In this document: positions 8,570-15,092 of the stretch, piece by piece | How the letters are laid out: each line of letters starts with the position of its first letter | How positions within the stretch are numbered: the stretch's first letter is position 1 | DNA from: JBFHER01 sp041584055 | GTDB taxonomy: Bacteria > Bacteroidota > Bacteroidia > Bacteroidales > UBA5342 | Length of the DNA: 20,929 nt | Assembly (NCBI GenBank): GCA_041584055.1 | Contig: JBFHER010000036.1 | Span: forward strand, 1-20,929 | Reading direction: 5' to 3' | Program-made: the position numbers and the translations under genes | The notes under the pieces: model-generated | What the model was told of the DNA's origin: nothing | Seen by the model: the letters and a program-made list of their open reading frames with translations, nothing else | Databases searched by the model: none

Positions 8570-8603
8570 TTGGGGCTGAATAATTATAATTATTCAGCCC
8601 CAA
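8570..8603. repeat. 34-base perfect palindrome between lipoprotein and barrel genes
   Basis: The sequence from 8570 to 8603 equals its own reverse complement, with arms TTGGGGCTGAATAATT and AATTATTCAGCCCCAA around a central AT. As RNA either strand can form a long hairpin with a G/C-rich base. On the minus strand no T tract follows (GAATTG), so it is not a standard terminator for the lipoprotein gene; on the plus strand ATATTTTT follows. It fills most of the 54-base gap between the two genes and could be an intercistronic stability or attenuation element, or a dyad protein-binding site. Confidence 0.8.
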
Positions 8604-8610
8604 ATATTTT

Positions 8611-9858
8611 TCAATAATAAAGTTCTCTATGTTTCATTGTAATAATTAAATCATTTCGTAAGACTCTGTAAGAGAATCCATCTCTTGTAAAAGCGCCGCG
8701 GAAACTCCAACCATTATCTATTTTATTCGTTGCAAAAAACCAATTACGATCCCATGCTAAAGCATATATAACTTCATCCTGTGAATAAAACTTCTTAGAA
8801 ACAGTATAATTAAACTCTTGTCCTGCCTTAGCAGTTACAAAAGAATCTAATTTAACATCAGTTCCATAAGTGGTCTTCCCTCCTAAAGTCAAAGTTCTTT
8901 CACTTTTATCATCTTCTTCCCAAACTGCAAAAACCAATTCTAGCTCCTCTGGTTTCCAGTTTGTTTCCCAAACAGCATTTAAATTTACAAAACCTTTCTC
9001 CCATCCTTTGCTTGCATATCTAATCGTTGATCTTGAAATATTACATCCTAAAATATTATCAAAAACGCCTGTAACATGACCATCAGCAGACACATTAATA
9101 CCACCTTTTTCAAATCTCAATTCAGATCCTCCACTAAAAAGCCCATCAAGTTGATTTCTTAAATAAACATGTCCAATTGATATCTCATCAAGTTTATTTT
9201 TCGGCTGTGGTATTGGCGTATCTTTCACAATTGGATCTTCAGGTTCCAAAGGTAGTATAAGATATAACGGTTTGCTTACCGAATATTCTTCATTAATATC
9301 AACCACATCATAGGATTTCATAGTAGCACTTTTTCCCGAGGAGGGTGGGATTGGTTCATAACCGTAATTAGTGCTATCATTAAGCAATGGATGAAAGGAG
9401 ATACTTGGAATTTGGTTGTCAGAACTATAATCATCCAATGGATATGGAACATACAATACAAGATTATTTTCGATCAGGTAATTTTTTAAATCGTCCATGG
9501 CTCCCGATTTCAGACCTAAGAGGTCATAGTTCTTATCGAATTCAGCCTCAAAAACAGAAAAATCCATCCTTGCACTTTTCAACAAAGCATTCCTTTGGGG
9601 ATAAAAAAGATCTTCAAAAAATACAAAATCGTCAGAATACATTTTTTTGTTAACCATCGCTGACACTTCATTAAGTACATCCTGATTAAGTACCATTTTA
9701 GATAAAATCTTTGAGGCTTCATCCATTTTTTCAATCATTACTAATTGATCCTGACTTAAAGATAATTTAGCGGCGTTGTCCAAAACTATCTCCTCTCTTT
9801 TCTCGCAGCTAGCAACAAAAAAAGTAGCTAACACTAATAAATAAAAAAAATTACGCAT
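8611..9858 (-). CDS. Predicted lipoprotein of unknown function
   Basis: A 415-residue protein with a type II signal peptide: a hydrophobic stretch (FFYLLVLATFFVAS) and lipobox ending at Cys18 (VASC), followed by charged EKREE. After a helical N-terminal part (about 30-130) comes a proline-rich linker (YEPIPPSSG; PLEPEDPIVKDTPIPQPKN) and a C-terminal beta-rich part (about 220-415) with many Trp, Tyr and Phe residues (AVWETNWKPEELELVFAVWE, YALAWDRNWFF). No named family is recognised. It is the first gene of the cassette and probably directs lipidation and export to the outer membrane; the acidic residues after the cysteine could favour surface exposure, but this is not a clear export signal. 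The two barrels downstream are candidate partners. The ATG at 9858 is the only start that gives a proper signal peptide. Confidence 0.75.
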   Translation of the reverse strand: MRNFFYLLVLATFFVASCEKREEIVLDNAAKLSLSQDQLVMIEKMDEASKILSKMVLNQDVLNEVSAMVNKKMYSDDFVFFEDLFYPQRNALLKSARMDFSVFEAEFDKNYDLLGLKSGAMDDLKNYLIENNLVLYVPYPLDDYSSDNQIPSISFHPLLNDSTNYGYEPIPPSSGKSATMKSYDVVDINEEYSVSKPLYLILPLEPEDPIVKDTPIPQPKNKLDEISIGHVYLRNQLDGLFSGGSELRFEKGGINVSADGHVTGVFDNILGCNISRSTIRYASKGWEKGFVNLNAVWETNWKPEELELVFAVWEEDDKSERTLTLGGKTTYGTDVKLDSFVTAKAGQEFNYTVSKKFYSQDEVIYALAWDRNWFFATNKIDNGWSFRGAFTRDGFSYRVLRNDLIITMKHRELYY

Positions 9859-10159
9859 TTTTACATAAGTTTATGGGAGTTACAGCTCCCGTTACACATT
9901 TTCATACTTGGGCAGTCCTTTTTTTGAAGGTTCTGCCCATTTTTATTCTAGAAATGGAAAATAGATGTAATCTATGTCGGCCGACGTTTCATTTCAGGGT
10001 TATACAAAGTAAAATAAAAAAAAGGACAACACATATGCGTGAAAACCGAACTTCCCAAACGTAAATTGTGTTCATAGGATTGAAAGCTGTATGTCCAATT
10101 AAAAATAATAAAAGCTAAATAAGACTGCTTTCCACCCTATTCCAGCCATTTAAAACAAT
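9859..10159 (-). promoter_or_regulatory. Structured leader region of the cassette
   Basis: No convincing gene lies here. The region holds, in minus-strand order: a lone -7-like TACGTTTG (10056-10063) without a well-placed -33 element; a 6+6 inverted repeat ATAGAT-gta-ATCTAT (9961-9975) directly abutting the palindrome GTCGGCCGAC (9976-9985), which together look like operators; a hairpin at 9909-9939; and a small GGGAG/CTCCC hairpin at 9875-9890, 16 bases before the lipoprotein ATG. If the -7 match is real, the leader is roughly 190 nt long. The promoter is uncertain. Confidence 0.35.
9909..9946 (+). terminator. Hairpin with plus-strand T tract, no plus gene upstream
   Basis: Arms TGGGCAG (9909-9915) and CTGCCCA (9933-9939) are perfect complements; inner CCTT/AAGG can extend the stem. 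On the plus strand TTTTTATT follows, the form of an intrinsic terminator, but every gene to the left for about 2.8 kb is on the minus strand. It may be a relic from the donor location, the end of a small RNA, or a leader hairpin of the minus-strand operon. Confidence 0.45.
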
Positions 10160-10256
10160 AAAAAAGAGCTGACCCATAACGGATCAGCTCTTTGTAAATA
10201 TTCTTGTGAAAGTTTAGTCCTGCAACTTTGCCTTCAAAAATTCGCGGTTTAAGCGT
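10160..10256. repeat. 97-base direct repeat, copy B (native sdhB end)
   Basis: Copy continuous with intact sdhB, and therefore the native one. It has a perfect terminator stem. It pairs with 7166-7262 (95 of 97 bases identical). Confidence 0.95.
10163..10193 (-). terminator. Intrinsic terminator of sdhCAB
   Basis: Perfect 10-base arms AAAGAGCTGA (10163-10172) and TCAGCTCTTT (10184-10193) around an 11-base loop. On the minus strand the stem ends in a run of six T, 20 bases after the sdhB stop codon. Confidence 0.85.
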
Positions 10257-10969
10257 GCGATGTTTGAGATTGAAATGCTCTTAGGGCATTCCACTTCACA
10301 AGCACCCGTGTTTGTACAGTTTCCAAAACCGAGATCGTCCATGCGTTGTACCATGTTTTTAGCACGGCGTGCAGCTTCGATTCTACCCTGCGGCAATAAA
10401 GCGTACTGACTCACCTTCGCAGAAACGAACAACATTGCGGAGCCGTTTTTACACGCTGCAACACAAGCACCACACCCGATACAGGAAGCGGCATCCATTG
10501 CCAAATCAGAATCTTCTTTTGGAATTGGAATTGCATTTGCATCCGGCACACCACCTGTTCCCACAGAAACATATCCGCCCGCAGCCATAATGCTGTCAAA
10601 TGCGGTACGATCTACCACTAAATCCTTAATTACAGGAAATCCGGCCGAACGCCATGGTTCAATGGTAATGGTTTCTCCATCTTTAAATTTACGCATGTGC
10701 AACTGACATGTGGTAACATCATCATCAGGTCCGTGAGGGTGGCCATTGATGTAGAGAGAGCACATGCCGCAGATGCCTTCACGACAGTCGTGATCGAAAG
10801 CCACAGGCTCTTTGCCATCGTTGATCATCTGCTCGTTCATCACATCCATCATCTCAAGGAACGAACTATCGATCGATATATTCTCGAGTTTAATCGTTTC
10901 AAAACTGCCCTTTGCTTTAGGACCTTTCTGACGCCAAACTTTTACGGTTACATTTATCGTTTTATCCAT
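10214..10969 (-). CDS. sdhB: Succinate dehydrogenase / fumarate reductase iron-sulfur subunit
   Basis: A 251-residue electron-transfer subunit that passes electrons between the FAD of SdhA and the membrane cytochrome. An N-terminal ferredoxin-like domain binds 2Fe-2S through Cys62, Cys67, Cys70 and Cys88 (CREGICGMC). The C-terminal domain has Cys163, 166, 169 and 173 (CIGCGACVAAC) for 4Fe-4S and Cys218, 224 and 228 (CTNTGACEVECP) for 3Fe-4S. Length and spacing are normal for the Bacteroidota/epsilon-type enzyme. It is the last gene of sdhCAB, 12 bases after sdhA. Its last 13 codons and terminator are duplicated about 3 kb downstream, but this copy is complete. Direction (succinate oxidation or fumarate reduction) cannot be told from sequence. 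Confidence 0.96.
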   Translation of the reverse strand: MDKTINVTVKVWRQKGPKAKGSFETIKLENISIDSSFLEMMDVMNEQMINDGKEPVAFDHDCREGICGMCSLYINGHPHGPDDDVTTCQLHMRKFKDGETITIEPWRSAGFPVIKDLVVDRTAFDSIMAAGGYVSVGTGGVPDANAIPIPKEDSDLAMDAASCIGCGACVAACKNGSAMLFVSAKVSQYALLPQGRIEAARRAKNMVQRMDDLGFGNCTNTGACEVECPKSISISNIARLNREFLKAKLQD

Positions 10970-10981
10970 CTTTCTTGCTGT

Positions 10982-12943
10982 TTACTTGTAGTTACGTGAT
11001 TTAACTTCGATGTTCTCGTATATCAGTTCCTCTTTCAATAAAGATGGTTCTGTGCCTTCACCTTCATATTTCCAGCAACCTGCATACATAAACTTATCAT
11101 CCTGACGAAGGGCTTCACCTTCACCTGTTTGGTATTCCTCACGGAAATGACCACCACAGGACTCTTCACGGTGCAATGCATCGCGGGCCATTAATTCACC
11201 AATATCGATGAAATCGGCCAAACGGTTCGCCTTCTCAAGTTCAACATTGAAGTCTTTCTCCTCTCCTGGAATTCTTACATTCGACCAAAACTCTTTACGA
11301 ATTTCCTGAATGCGATCAAGTGCTTTCTGCAGGCCTTCCTTGTTGCGTGCCATACCGACGAAATCCCACATCACCAGACCCAGTTCTTTATGAATGTTAT
11401 CCACCGAACGTTTTCCCTTGATGCTCATCAACTTGTTGATGCGATCCTTGATCTCCTTCTCAGCCTTTTCGAACTCAGGAAGATCAGTTGACATCCGTGG
11501 GGTATGTATTTCATCTGCAAGGTAATTCTGAATTGTGAATGGCAATACAAAATAACCATCAGCCAATCCCTGCATCAATGCTGATGCACCAAGGCGGTTT
11601 GCACCATGATCGGAGAAGTTTGCCTCACCAAGACAATACAGCCCTTCAACCGAGGTTTGCAGTTCATAATCAACCCAGATACCACCCATTGTATAGTGGA
11701 TTGCAGGATAGATCATCATTGGTGTGCTGTATGGATCCTCATCAACAATTTTATCATACATTTGGAAGAGGTTTCCGTAACGTGCTTCAATTACGTCTTT
11801 TCCAAGGCGTTCAATTGAAGATTTAAAATCAAGGTAAACCGCAAGCCCTGTTGCTCCTACACCGAAACCGGCATCACAACGCTCTTTTGCTGCACGAGAT
11901 GCCACGTCGCGAGGAACAAGGTTTCCAAATGCAGGATAACGCCTTTCTAAGTAATAATCTCTATCTTCTTCAGCAATTTCTGTTGGCTTCATTTTGCCGG
12001 CACGAATTGCTTCTGCATCTTCTTTCTTTGCAGGCACCCAAATACGTCCATCGTTACGGAGCGACTCCGACATCAGGGTTAGTTTACTTTGAAACTCCCC
12101 ATGTACAGGAATACATGTTGGATGAATCTGAGCAAAACATGGGTTGGCAAAATAAGCACCTTTTTTATAGGCCTGTATTGCAGCAGAACCATTAGAACCC
12201 ATGGCATTGGTTGAAAGGAAGAATGCGTTTCCGTATCCACCTGTTGCCAGTACCACAGCATGTGCAAAATGACGCTCTAACTCACCAGTGATCAGGTTAC
12301 GTGTAATGATCCCTCGTGCTTTTCCTTCGATCATTACAATGTCAACCATTTCAGTACGTGTGTACATGGTTACCGTTTTCGCTTCAACCTGACGCATGAG
12401 TGCCGAATATGCACCCAACAATAATTGCTGTCCGGTTTGACCCCGGGCATAAAACGTACGACTTACCTGAGCACCCCCAAAAGAGCGGTTATCCAGGTAT
12501 CCTCCGTACTCGCGTGCAAAAGGAACACCTTGTGCAACACACTGGTCGATGATGTCGTTACTCACTGTAGCCAAACGATACACGTTTGCTTCACGCGCTC
12601 TGTAATCACCACCTTTTACTGTATCATAAAACAAACGATAGATGGAATCACCATCGTTTGGATAATTTTTTGCAGCATTCACACCTCCCTGTGCAGCAAT
12701 GGAGTGCGCTCGGCGGGGAGAATCCTGAATACAGAAGTTTTTAACATTAAACCCTAACTCGCCAAGAGAAGCTGCTGCCGAAGCGCCAGCCAATCCTGTA
12801 CCAACCACGATCACATCCAAACGACGTTTATTCGCAGGGTTTACTAATTTTTGATTTGCTTTATAATTCTCCCATTTCTCGGTCAGCGGCCCCTGGGGGA
12901 TCTTTGAATCTATTTTTGTTGCTGTCGTTGTCTTTTTAGCCAT
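10982..12943 (-). CDS. sdhA: Succinate dehydrogenase / fumarate reductase flavoprotein subunit
   Basis: A 653-residue catalytic subunit interconverting succinate and fumarate at the cytoplasmic face of the membrane. The FAD-binding Rossmann motif is VVGTGLAGASAAA (Gly48, Gly50, Gly53). His80 in RRAHSIAAQGG is the expected covalent FAD-linking histidine. Substrate-site segments are visible near residue 270 (QIHPTCIPVHGE), near 344 (RDVASR, with the catalytic-type Arg) and near 415 (HYTMGGIWVD). The size, and the longer N-terminus before the Rossmann fold, suit the Bacteroidota enzyme. It lies between sdhC (20-base gap) and sdhB (12-base gap), clearly one operon. Several long antisense open frames over this gene are coding shadows. 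Confidence 0.97.
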   Translation of the reverse strand: MAKKTTTATKIDSKIPQGPLTEKWENYKANQKLVNPANKRRLDVIVVGTGLAGASAAASLGELGFNVKNFCIQDSPRRAHSIAAQGGVNAAKNYPNDGDSIYRLFYDTVKGGDYRAREANVYRLATVSNDIIDQCVAQGVPFAREYGGYLDNRSFGGAQVSRTFYARGQTGQQLLLGAYSALMRQVEAKTVTMYTRTEMVDIVMIEGKARGIITRNLITGELERHFAHAVVLATGGYGNAFFLSTNAMGSNGSAAIQAYKKGAYFANPCFAQIHPTCIPVHGEFQSKLTLMSESLRNDGRIWVPAKKEDAEAIRAGKMKPTEIAEEDRDYYLERRYPAFGNLVPRDVASRAAKERCDAGFGVGATGLAVYLDFKSSIERLGKDVIEARYGNLFQMYDKIVDEDPYSTPMMIYPAIHYTMGGIWVDYELQTSVEGLYCLGEANFSDHGANRLGASALMQGLADGYFVLPFTIQNYLADEIHTPRMSTDLPEFEKAEKEIKDRINKLMSIKGKRSVDNIHKELGLVMWDFVGMARNKEGLQKALDRIQEIRKEFWSNVRIPGEEKDFNVELEKANRLADFIDIGELMARDALHREESCGGHFREEYQTGEGEALRQDDKFMYAGCWKYEGEGTEPSLLKEELIYENIEVKSRNYK

Positions 12944-12963
12944 CTTTTTACGATTTTAACTAT

Positions 12964-13671
12964 TTAAAAAAACAAATGTTGTCCCAGGGCAATTACACTA
13001 AAGCCCCCGCCGATAATAACGGCAATAACAATGCTAATCACTCTCAGTCGCTTCATCCACACGTTGTTATTCCAACCAATGGTCTGGAAACCCGACCAAA
13101 AACCGTGCGCCAGGTGATACCCCAAAGCGATGTTTCCAATCACATACACAATTACCAGCCATAACTTATCAAAAGCTGAATTCACAAGGGTGTAGGCATC
13201 TTCACCATGCACCATCTCTCCCATGAATGGGAAGCTTGTTTCTGCAGGCATATCGTGGGTAATTTTCATCTTTACCCAGAAGTTTCCAATGTGAACAACC
13301 AGGAATGCAAAAATTGCAAGGCCTAAAACAAGCATGTTTTGAGACGACCATTCAACCCCTTTGGTTTTGTTGCCTGAGGCATACTTAACACTTCCCCTGG
13401 CCTTCATGTTTTGCATGGAAAGGATCAGAGAGTAAATAATGTGAAAAGCAAAACCAAGTGCCAACACCGGCTCAATCACTTTGATCAAAGGATTGGTCGC
13501 CATAAAATGAGCTCCTGCATTAAACATCTCTCCTTCGTTGGTTCCAAACAGTCCGTCCAGAAGTAAAAAAGAGTTTAATGTTAAGTGCACAAGCAAAAAC
13601 GTAATAAGGAAAAGACCTGAGATACTCATGATCAGCTTCCTTCCAATTGAAGAACTAAACAAATTAGCCAT
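12964..13671 (-). CDS. sdhC: Succinate dehydrogenase cytochrome b subunit (b558 type)
   Basis: A 235-residue membrane anchor with five predicted helices (about 12-34, 62-86, 110-133, 168-190, 210-232). Histidines placed within helices (His29, His77, His127, His186 or His189) are candidate axial ligands for two b hemes, as in single-subunit anchors of the Bacillus/Wolinella class. It reduces or oxidises the quinone and carries electrons across the membrane. It is the first gene of sdhCAB, with a good Bacteroidota promoter 57 bases upstream. No separate sdhD is present, which fits this class. Confidence 0.95.
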   Translation of the reverse strand: MANLFSSSIGRKLIMSISGLFLITFLLVHLTLNSFLLLDGLFGTNEGEMFNAGAHFMATNPLIKVIEPVLALGFAFHIIYSLILSMQNMKARGSVKYASGNKTKGVEWSSQNMLVLGLAIFAFLVVHIGNFWVKMKITHDMPAETSFPFMGEMVHGEDAYTLVNSAFDKLWLVIVYVIGNIALGYHLAHGFWSGFQTIGWNNNVWMKRLRVISIVIAVIIGGGFSVIALGQHLFF

Positions 13672-13727
13672 AAGTCATTCTTTTTTCTATGGAATTAAAA
13701 TATTGATTATTCTTTTTTAATGCGTGG

Positions 13728-13758
13728 CAAAATTAATCCATTGGATTGTTTCTGCCAA
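13728..13758 (-). promoter_or_regulatory. Predicted sdhCAB promoter
   Basis: On the minus strand TTG (13758-13756), a 20-base spacer and TAATTTTG (13735-13728) match the Bacteroidota sigma-ABfr consensus (TTG, 19-21, TAnnTTTG) in both boxes. The transcript would begin about 50 bases before the sdhC ATG. No other match as good lies in this intergenic region. Confidence 0.65.
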
Positions 13759-13795
13759 TTTAATACTGAAATATTTCCTTATTTAAAATCCGTTT

Positions 13796-13819
13796 AAAAT
13801 ACCGTCGCCTTTGCCGGTA
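13796..13819 (-). terminator. Possible weak terminator after the ACP phosphodiesterase gene
   Basis: Arms TACCG/CGGTA (13800-13804, 13815-13819) with a 10-base loop, followed on the minus strand by TTTT. It lies 26 bases after the stop codon at 13845. The stem is short, so this is only a candidate. Confidence 0.3.
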
Positions 13820-13844
13820 ATCTGAGGGATTTGTATTTTTATTA

Positions 13845-14435
13845 TCAAGCACTTACCTCCTTTCGAAAACGCTTTACAAAATGCAACAAATCATCAAAAA
13901 AAACAAAAAAATTATCTTCAAGCACACCGAGCTCTTTTTTTACAACACTTTGATAGACATTTTTATCAAAATAAAAATGTCTGAAATTCGACATCATCTC
14001 GATGGCTTGTGCCGTTTTTTCAAGGCTTTCGTAGGACTGAAGACGTTTTGATGCGATCATCTTTGGCAAAATGTATTGCATCCTTTCCGGAAGTTGTTCA
14101 ATCCGCATAAGAAGCCATTCATAGCATTCCACTGCAAAATGATTGAGCGTATCATCATTGTATTTTGCCCAGTGTTTGGCCAGTAAATGGTCGAAAGTAA
14201 TATCGCTCACCACACCGGCATAACGTTTAAAATCGGGGCGAAACAATGCATTTACTTCACGCACCCGGTCATGTTTGTCAGTAAACTCATCTATTTTTCG
14301 ATGAAGTTGGATGCCAAAAGATATTTGAGGAGGATATGCTTCGAACTGCTTCCCCTTCACGAAATCACCGATAAAGTTACCGGTCATTTCTTCTTTATTG
14401 GGGTAAGACAAGAACAAATGCGCCAGAAAATTCAT
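13845..14435 (-). CDS. acpH: Acyl-carrier-protein phosphodiesterase family protein
   Basis: A 196-residue protein matching the AcpH family (DUF479), whose E. coli member removes the 4'-phosphopantetheine arm from acyl carrier protein. Family marks are the start MNFLAHLFLS, the segment GNFIGDFVKG, and GIQLHRKIDEFTDKH, whose His and Asp residues suit the metal-dependent, HD-like fold; a later VSDITFDHLLAKHW fits too. A start 16 codons upstream (14483) is open, but MNFLAHL is the family N-terminus and a TACCTTTG promoter box sits four bases before this ATG, so 14435 is chosen. The gene is divergent from the DUF4268 gene. Cellular role in Bacteroidota is not established here. Confidence 0.85.
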   Translation of the reverse strand: MNFLAHLFLSYPNKEEMTGNFIGDFVKGKQFEAYPPQISFGIQLHRKIDEFTDKHDRVREVNALFRPDFKRYAGVVSDITFDHLLAKHWAKYNDDTLNHFAVECYEWLLMRIEQLPERMQYILPKMIASKRLQSYESLEKTAQAIEMMSNFRHFYFDKNVYQSVVKKELGVLEDNFFVFFDDLLHFVKRFRKEVSA

Positions 14436-14439
14436 AGTG

Positions 14440-14447
14440 CAAAGGTA
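14440..14447 (-). promoter_or_regulatory. -7 promoter box directly before the acpH start
   Basis: Minus strand TACCTTTG fits TAnnTTTG, ending four bases before the ATG at 14435. A TTTG exists at 14475-14472 but with a 24-base spacer, longer than usual. If used, the mRNA would be leaderless or nearly so. Confidence 0.4.
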
Positions 14448-14508
14448 ATAAAGATTACTTTTGTCACGCATCAAATCGTGCAATTCAATGGTTTGAAACT
14501 AATCAGAA

Positions 14509-14985
14509 ATGTATTCAAAGGAAGAAGAAAAAAATATTCGATTGGAGTTTTGGAAGGGATTTGACACCTATTGTGGAAAATTTCCTGACCTCAGAGATAA
14601 AAGCCCAAAATGGCTCTTGTACAAAACCGGCATTAAACATTTGGAACTTAAATTTGATGTCAACCCGGATGGCGTGATTGTGGCTTTGGAATTGAATCAT
14701 AAAAATGAAGGCAGACGATTGGATATGTTTGAGGCCTTAGAGCCTTACCGGTTGCTGCTTGAAGATAATCTGGACAATGTTCAATGGGAATTTGCACTTC
14801 AAATTTCAGGGGAGAAAGAAGTTGGAAGGGTCTTTGTTGAATTAAAAGGTGTTAACTACAAGAGAATATCTGATCGCCAGGTCATTTACGATTTTATGAT
14901 CGCAACCATGCAAACGTTGGAGTCTAATTTTCTGGACATACGGGATGCATTAAAGTCTGACCTGCAGGCCAAATTTAATGGATGA
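14509..14985 (+). CDS. DUF4268 family protein
   Basis: A 158-residue soluble protein without signal peptide or membrane helix. The start MYSKEEEKNIRLEFWKGF, the segment WLLYKTGIKHLELKFDV and the WEFALQ / VFVELKGVN pattern match stand-alone DUF4268 proteins common in Bacteroidota. The family has no firmly known function; I recall related domains occurring with nuclease-like or restriction-associated proteins, but nothing nearby supports that here. It is divergent from acpH with a 73-base shared upstream region, and followed by tamL after 107 bases. Confidence 0.8.
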   Translation: MYSKEEEKNIRLEFWKGFDTYCGKFPDLRDKSPKWLLYKTGIKHLELKFDVNPDGVIVALELNHKNEGRRLDMFEALEPYRLLLEDNLDNVQWEFALQISGEKEVGRVFVELKGVNYKRISDRQVIYDFMIATMQTLESNFLDIRDALKSDLQAKFNG

Positions 14986-15015
14986 CAAATTCCGGCACAG
15001 ATATTGCTGATTTAC

Positions 15016-15050
15016 AACTTGAAGTCACTAAAAAAACAAGTTACTTTTTT
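15016..15050 (+). terminator. Possible weak terminator after the DUF4268 gene
   Basis: Arms AACTTG (15016-15021) and CAAGTT (15037-15042) with a 15-base A-rich loop, followed by ACTTTTTT. The stem is only six pairs with low G+C, so strength is doubtful. The T tract overlaps the -33 box of the next promoter. Confidence 0.3.
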
Positions 15051-15078
15051 GGCTTAAAATGATTTTCATTTACTTTTA
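15048..15078 (+). promoter_or_regulatory. Predicted tamL promoter
   Basis: TTTG (15048-15051), a 19-base spacer and TACTTTTA (15071-15078), one base off the Bacteroidota -7 consensus TAnnTTTG. Transcription would begin only a few bases before the GTG start at 15093. Confidence 0.45.
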
Positions 15079-15092
15079 CAAAAAACTATTTC

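Larger units (their letters stand above)
7263..10159 (-). mobile_element. Putative inserted cassette between duplicated sdhB tails
   Basis: About 2.9 kb between the two 97-base direct repeats, holding three minus-strand envelope genes and a 300-base leader region. Duplication of a gene's 3' end plus terminator on both sides, with the gene left intact, is the footprint expected from integration at a gene end or from a recombination event using that sequence. No integrase, transposase, relaxase or terminal inverted repeat is visible, so the element may be a decayed remnant, may move in trans, or may have arisen by homologous recombination. Hand counts of sample 60-base lines gave 18-21 G+C in the cassette (8041, 8881, 9001) against 25-29 in sdhA (11161, 11221), but the kinase operon is also AT-rich. 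The repeat is certain; calling the segment mobile is inference. Confidence 0.45.

Noticed and set aside
9873..10064. 63-residue plus-strand open frame in the cassette leader
   Set aside because: It runs through two hairpins, has no family resemblance or signal, and no start-site support; better read as untranslated leader or spacer.
7263..10159. Insertion sequence or composite transposon
   Set aside because: No transposase-like frame, no terminal inverted repeats, and the flanking duplication (97 bases, part of a gene) is far longer than an IS target duplication.
11539..12757. Several plus-strand open frames of 70-114 residues over sdhA
   Set aside because: They lie antisense to a confidently identified gene, have no recognisable domains, and are explained by codon shadowing.
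14436..14483. 16-residue N-terminal extension of the acpH product
   Set aside because: The family begins at MNFLAHL, and a promoter box lies within the extension.
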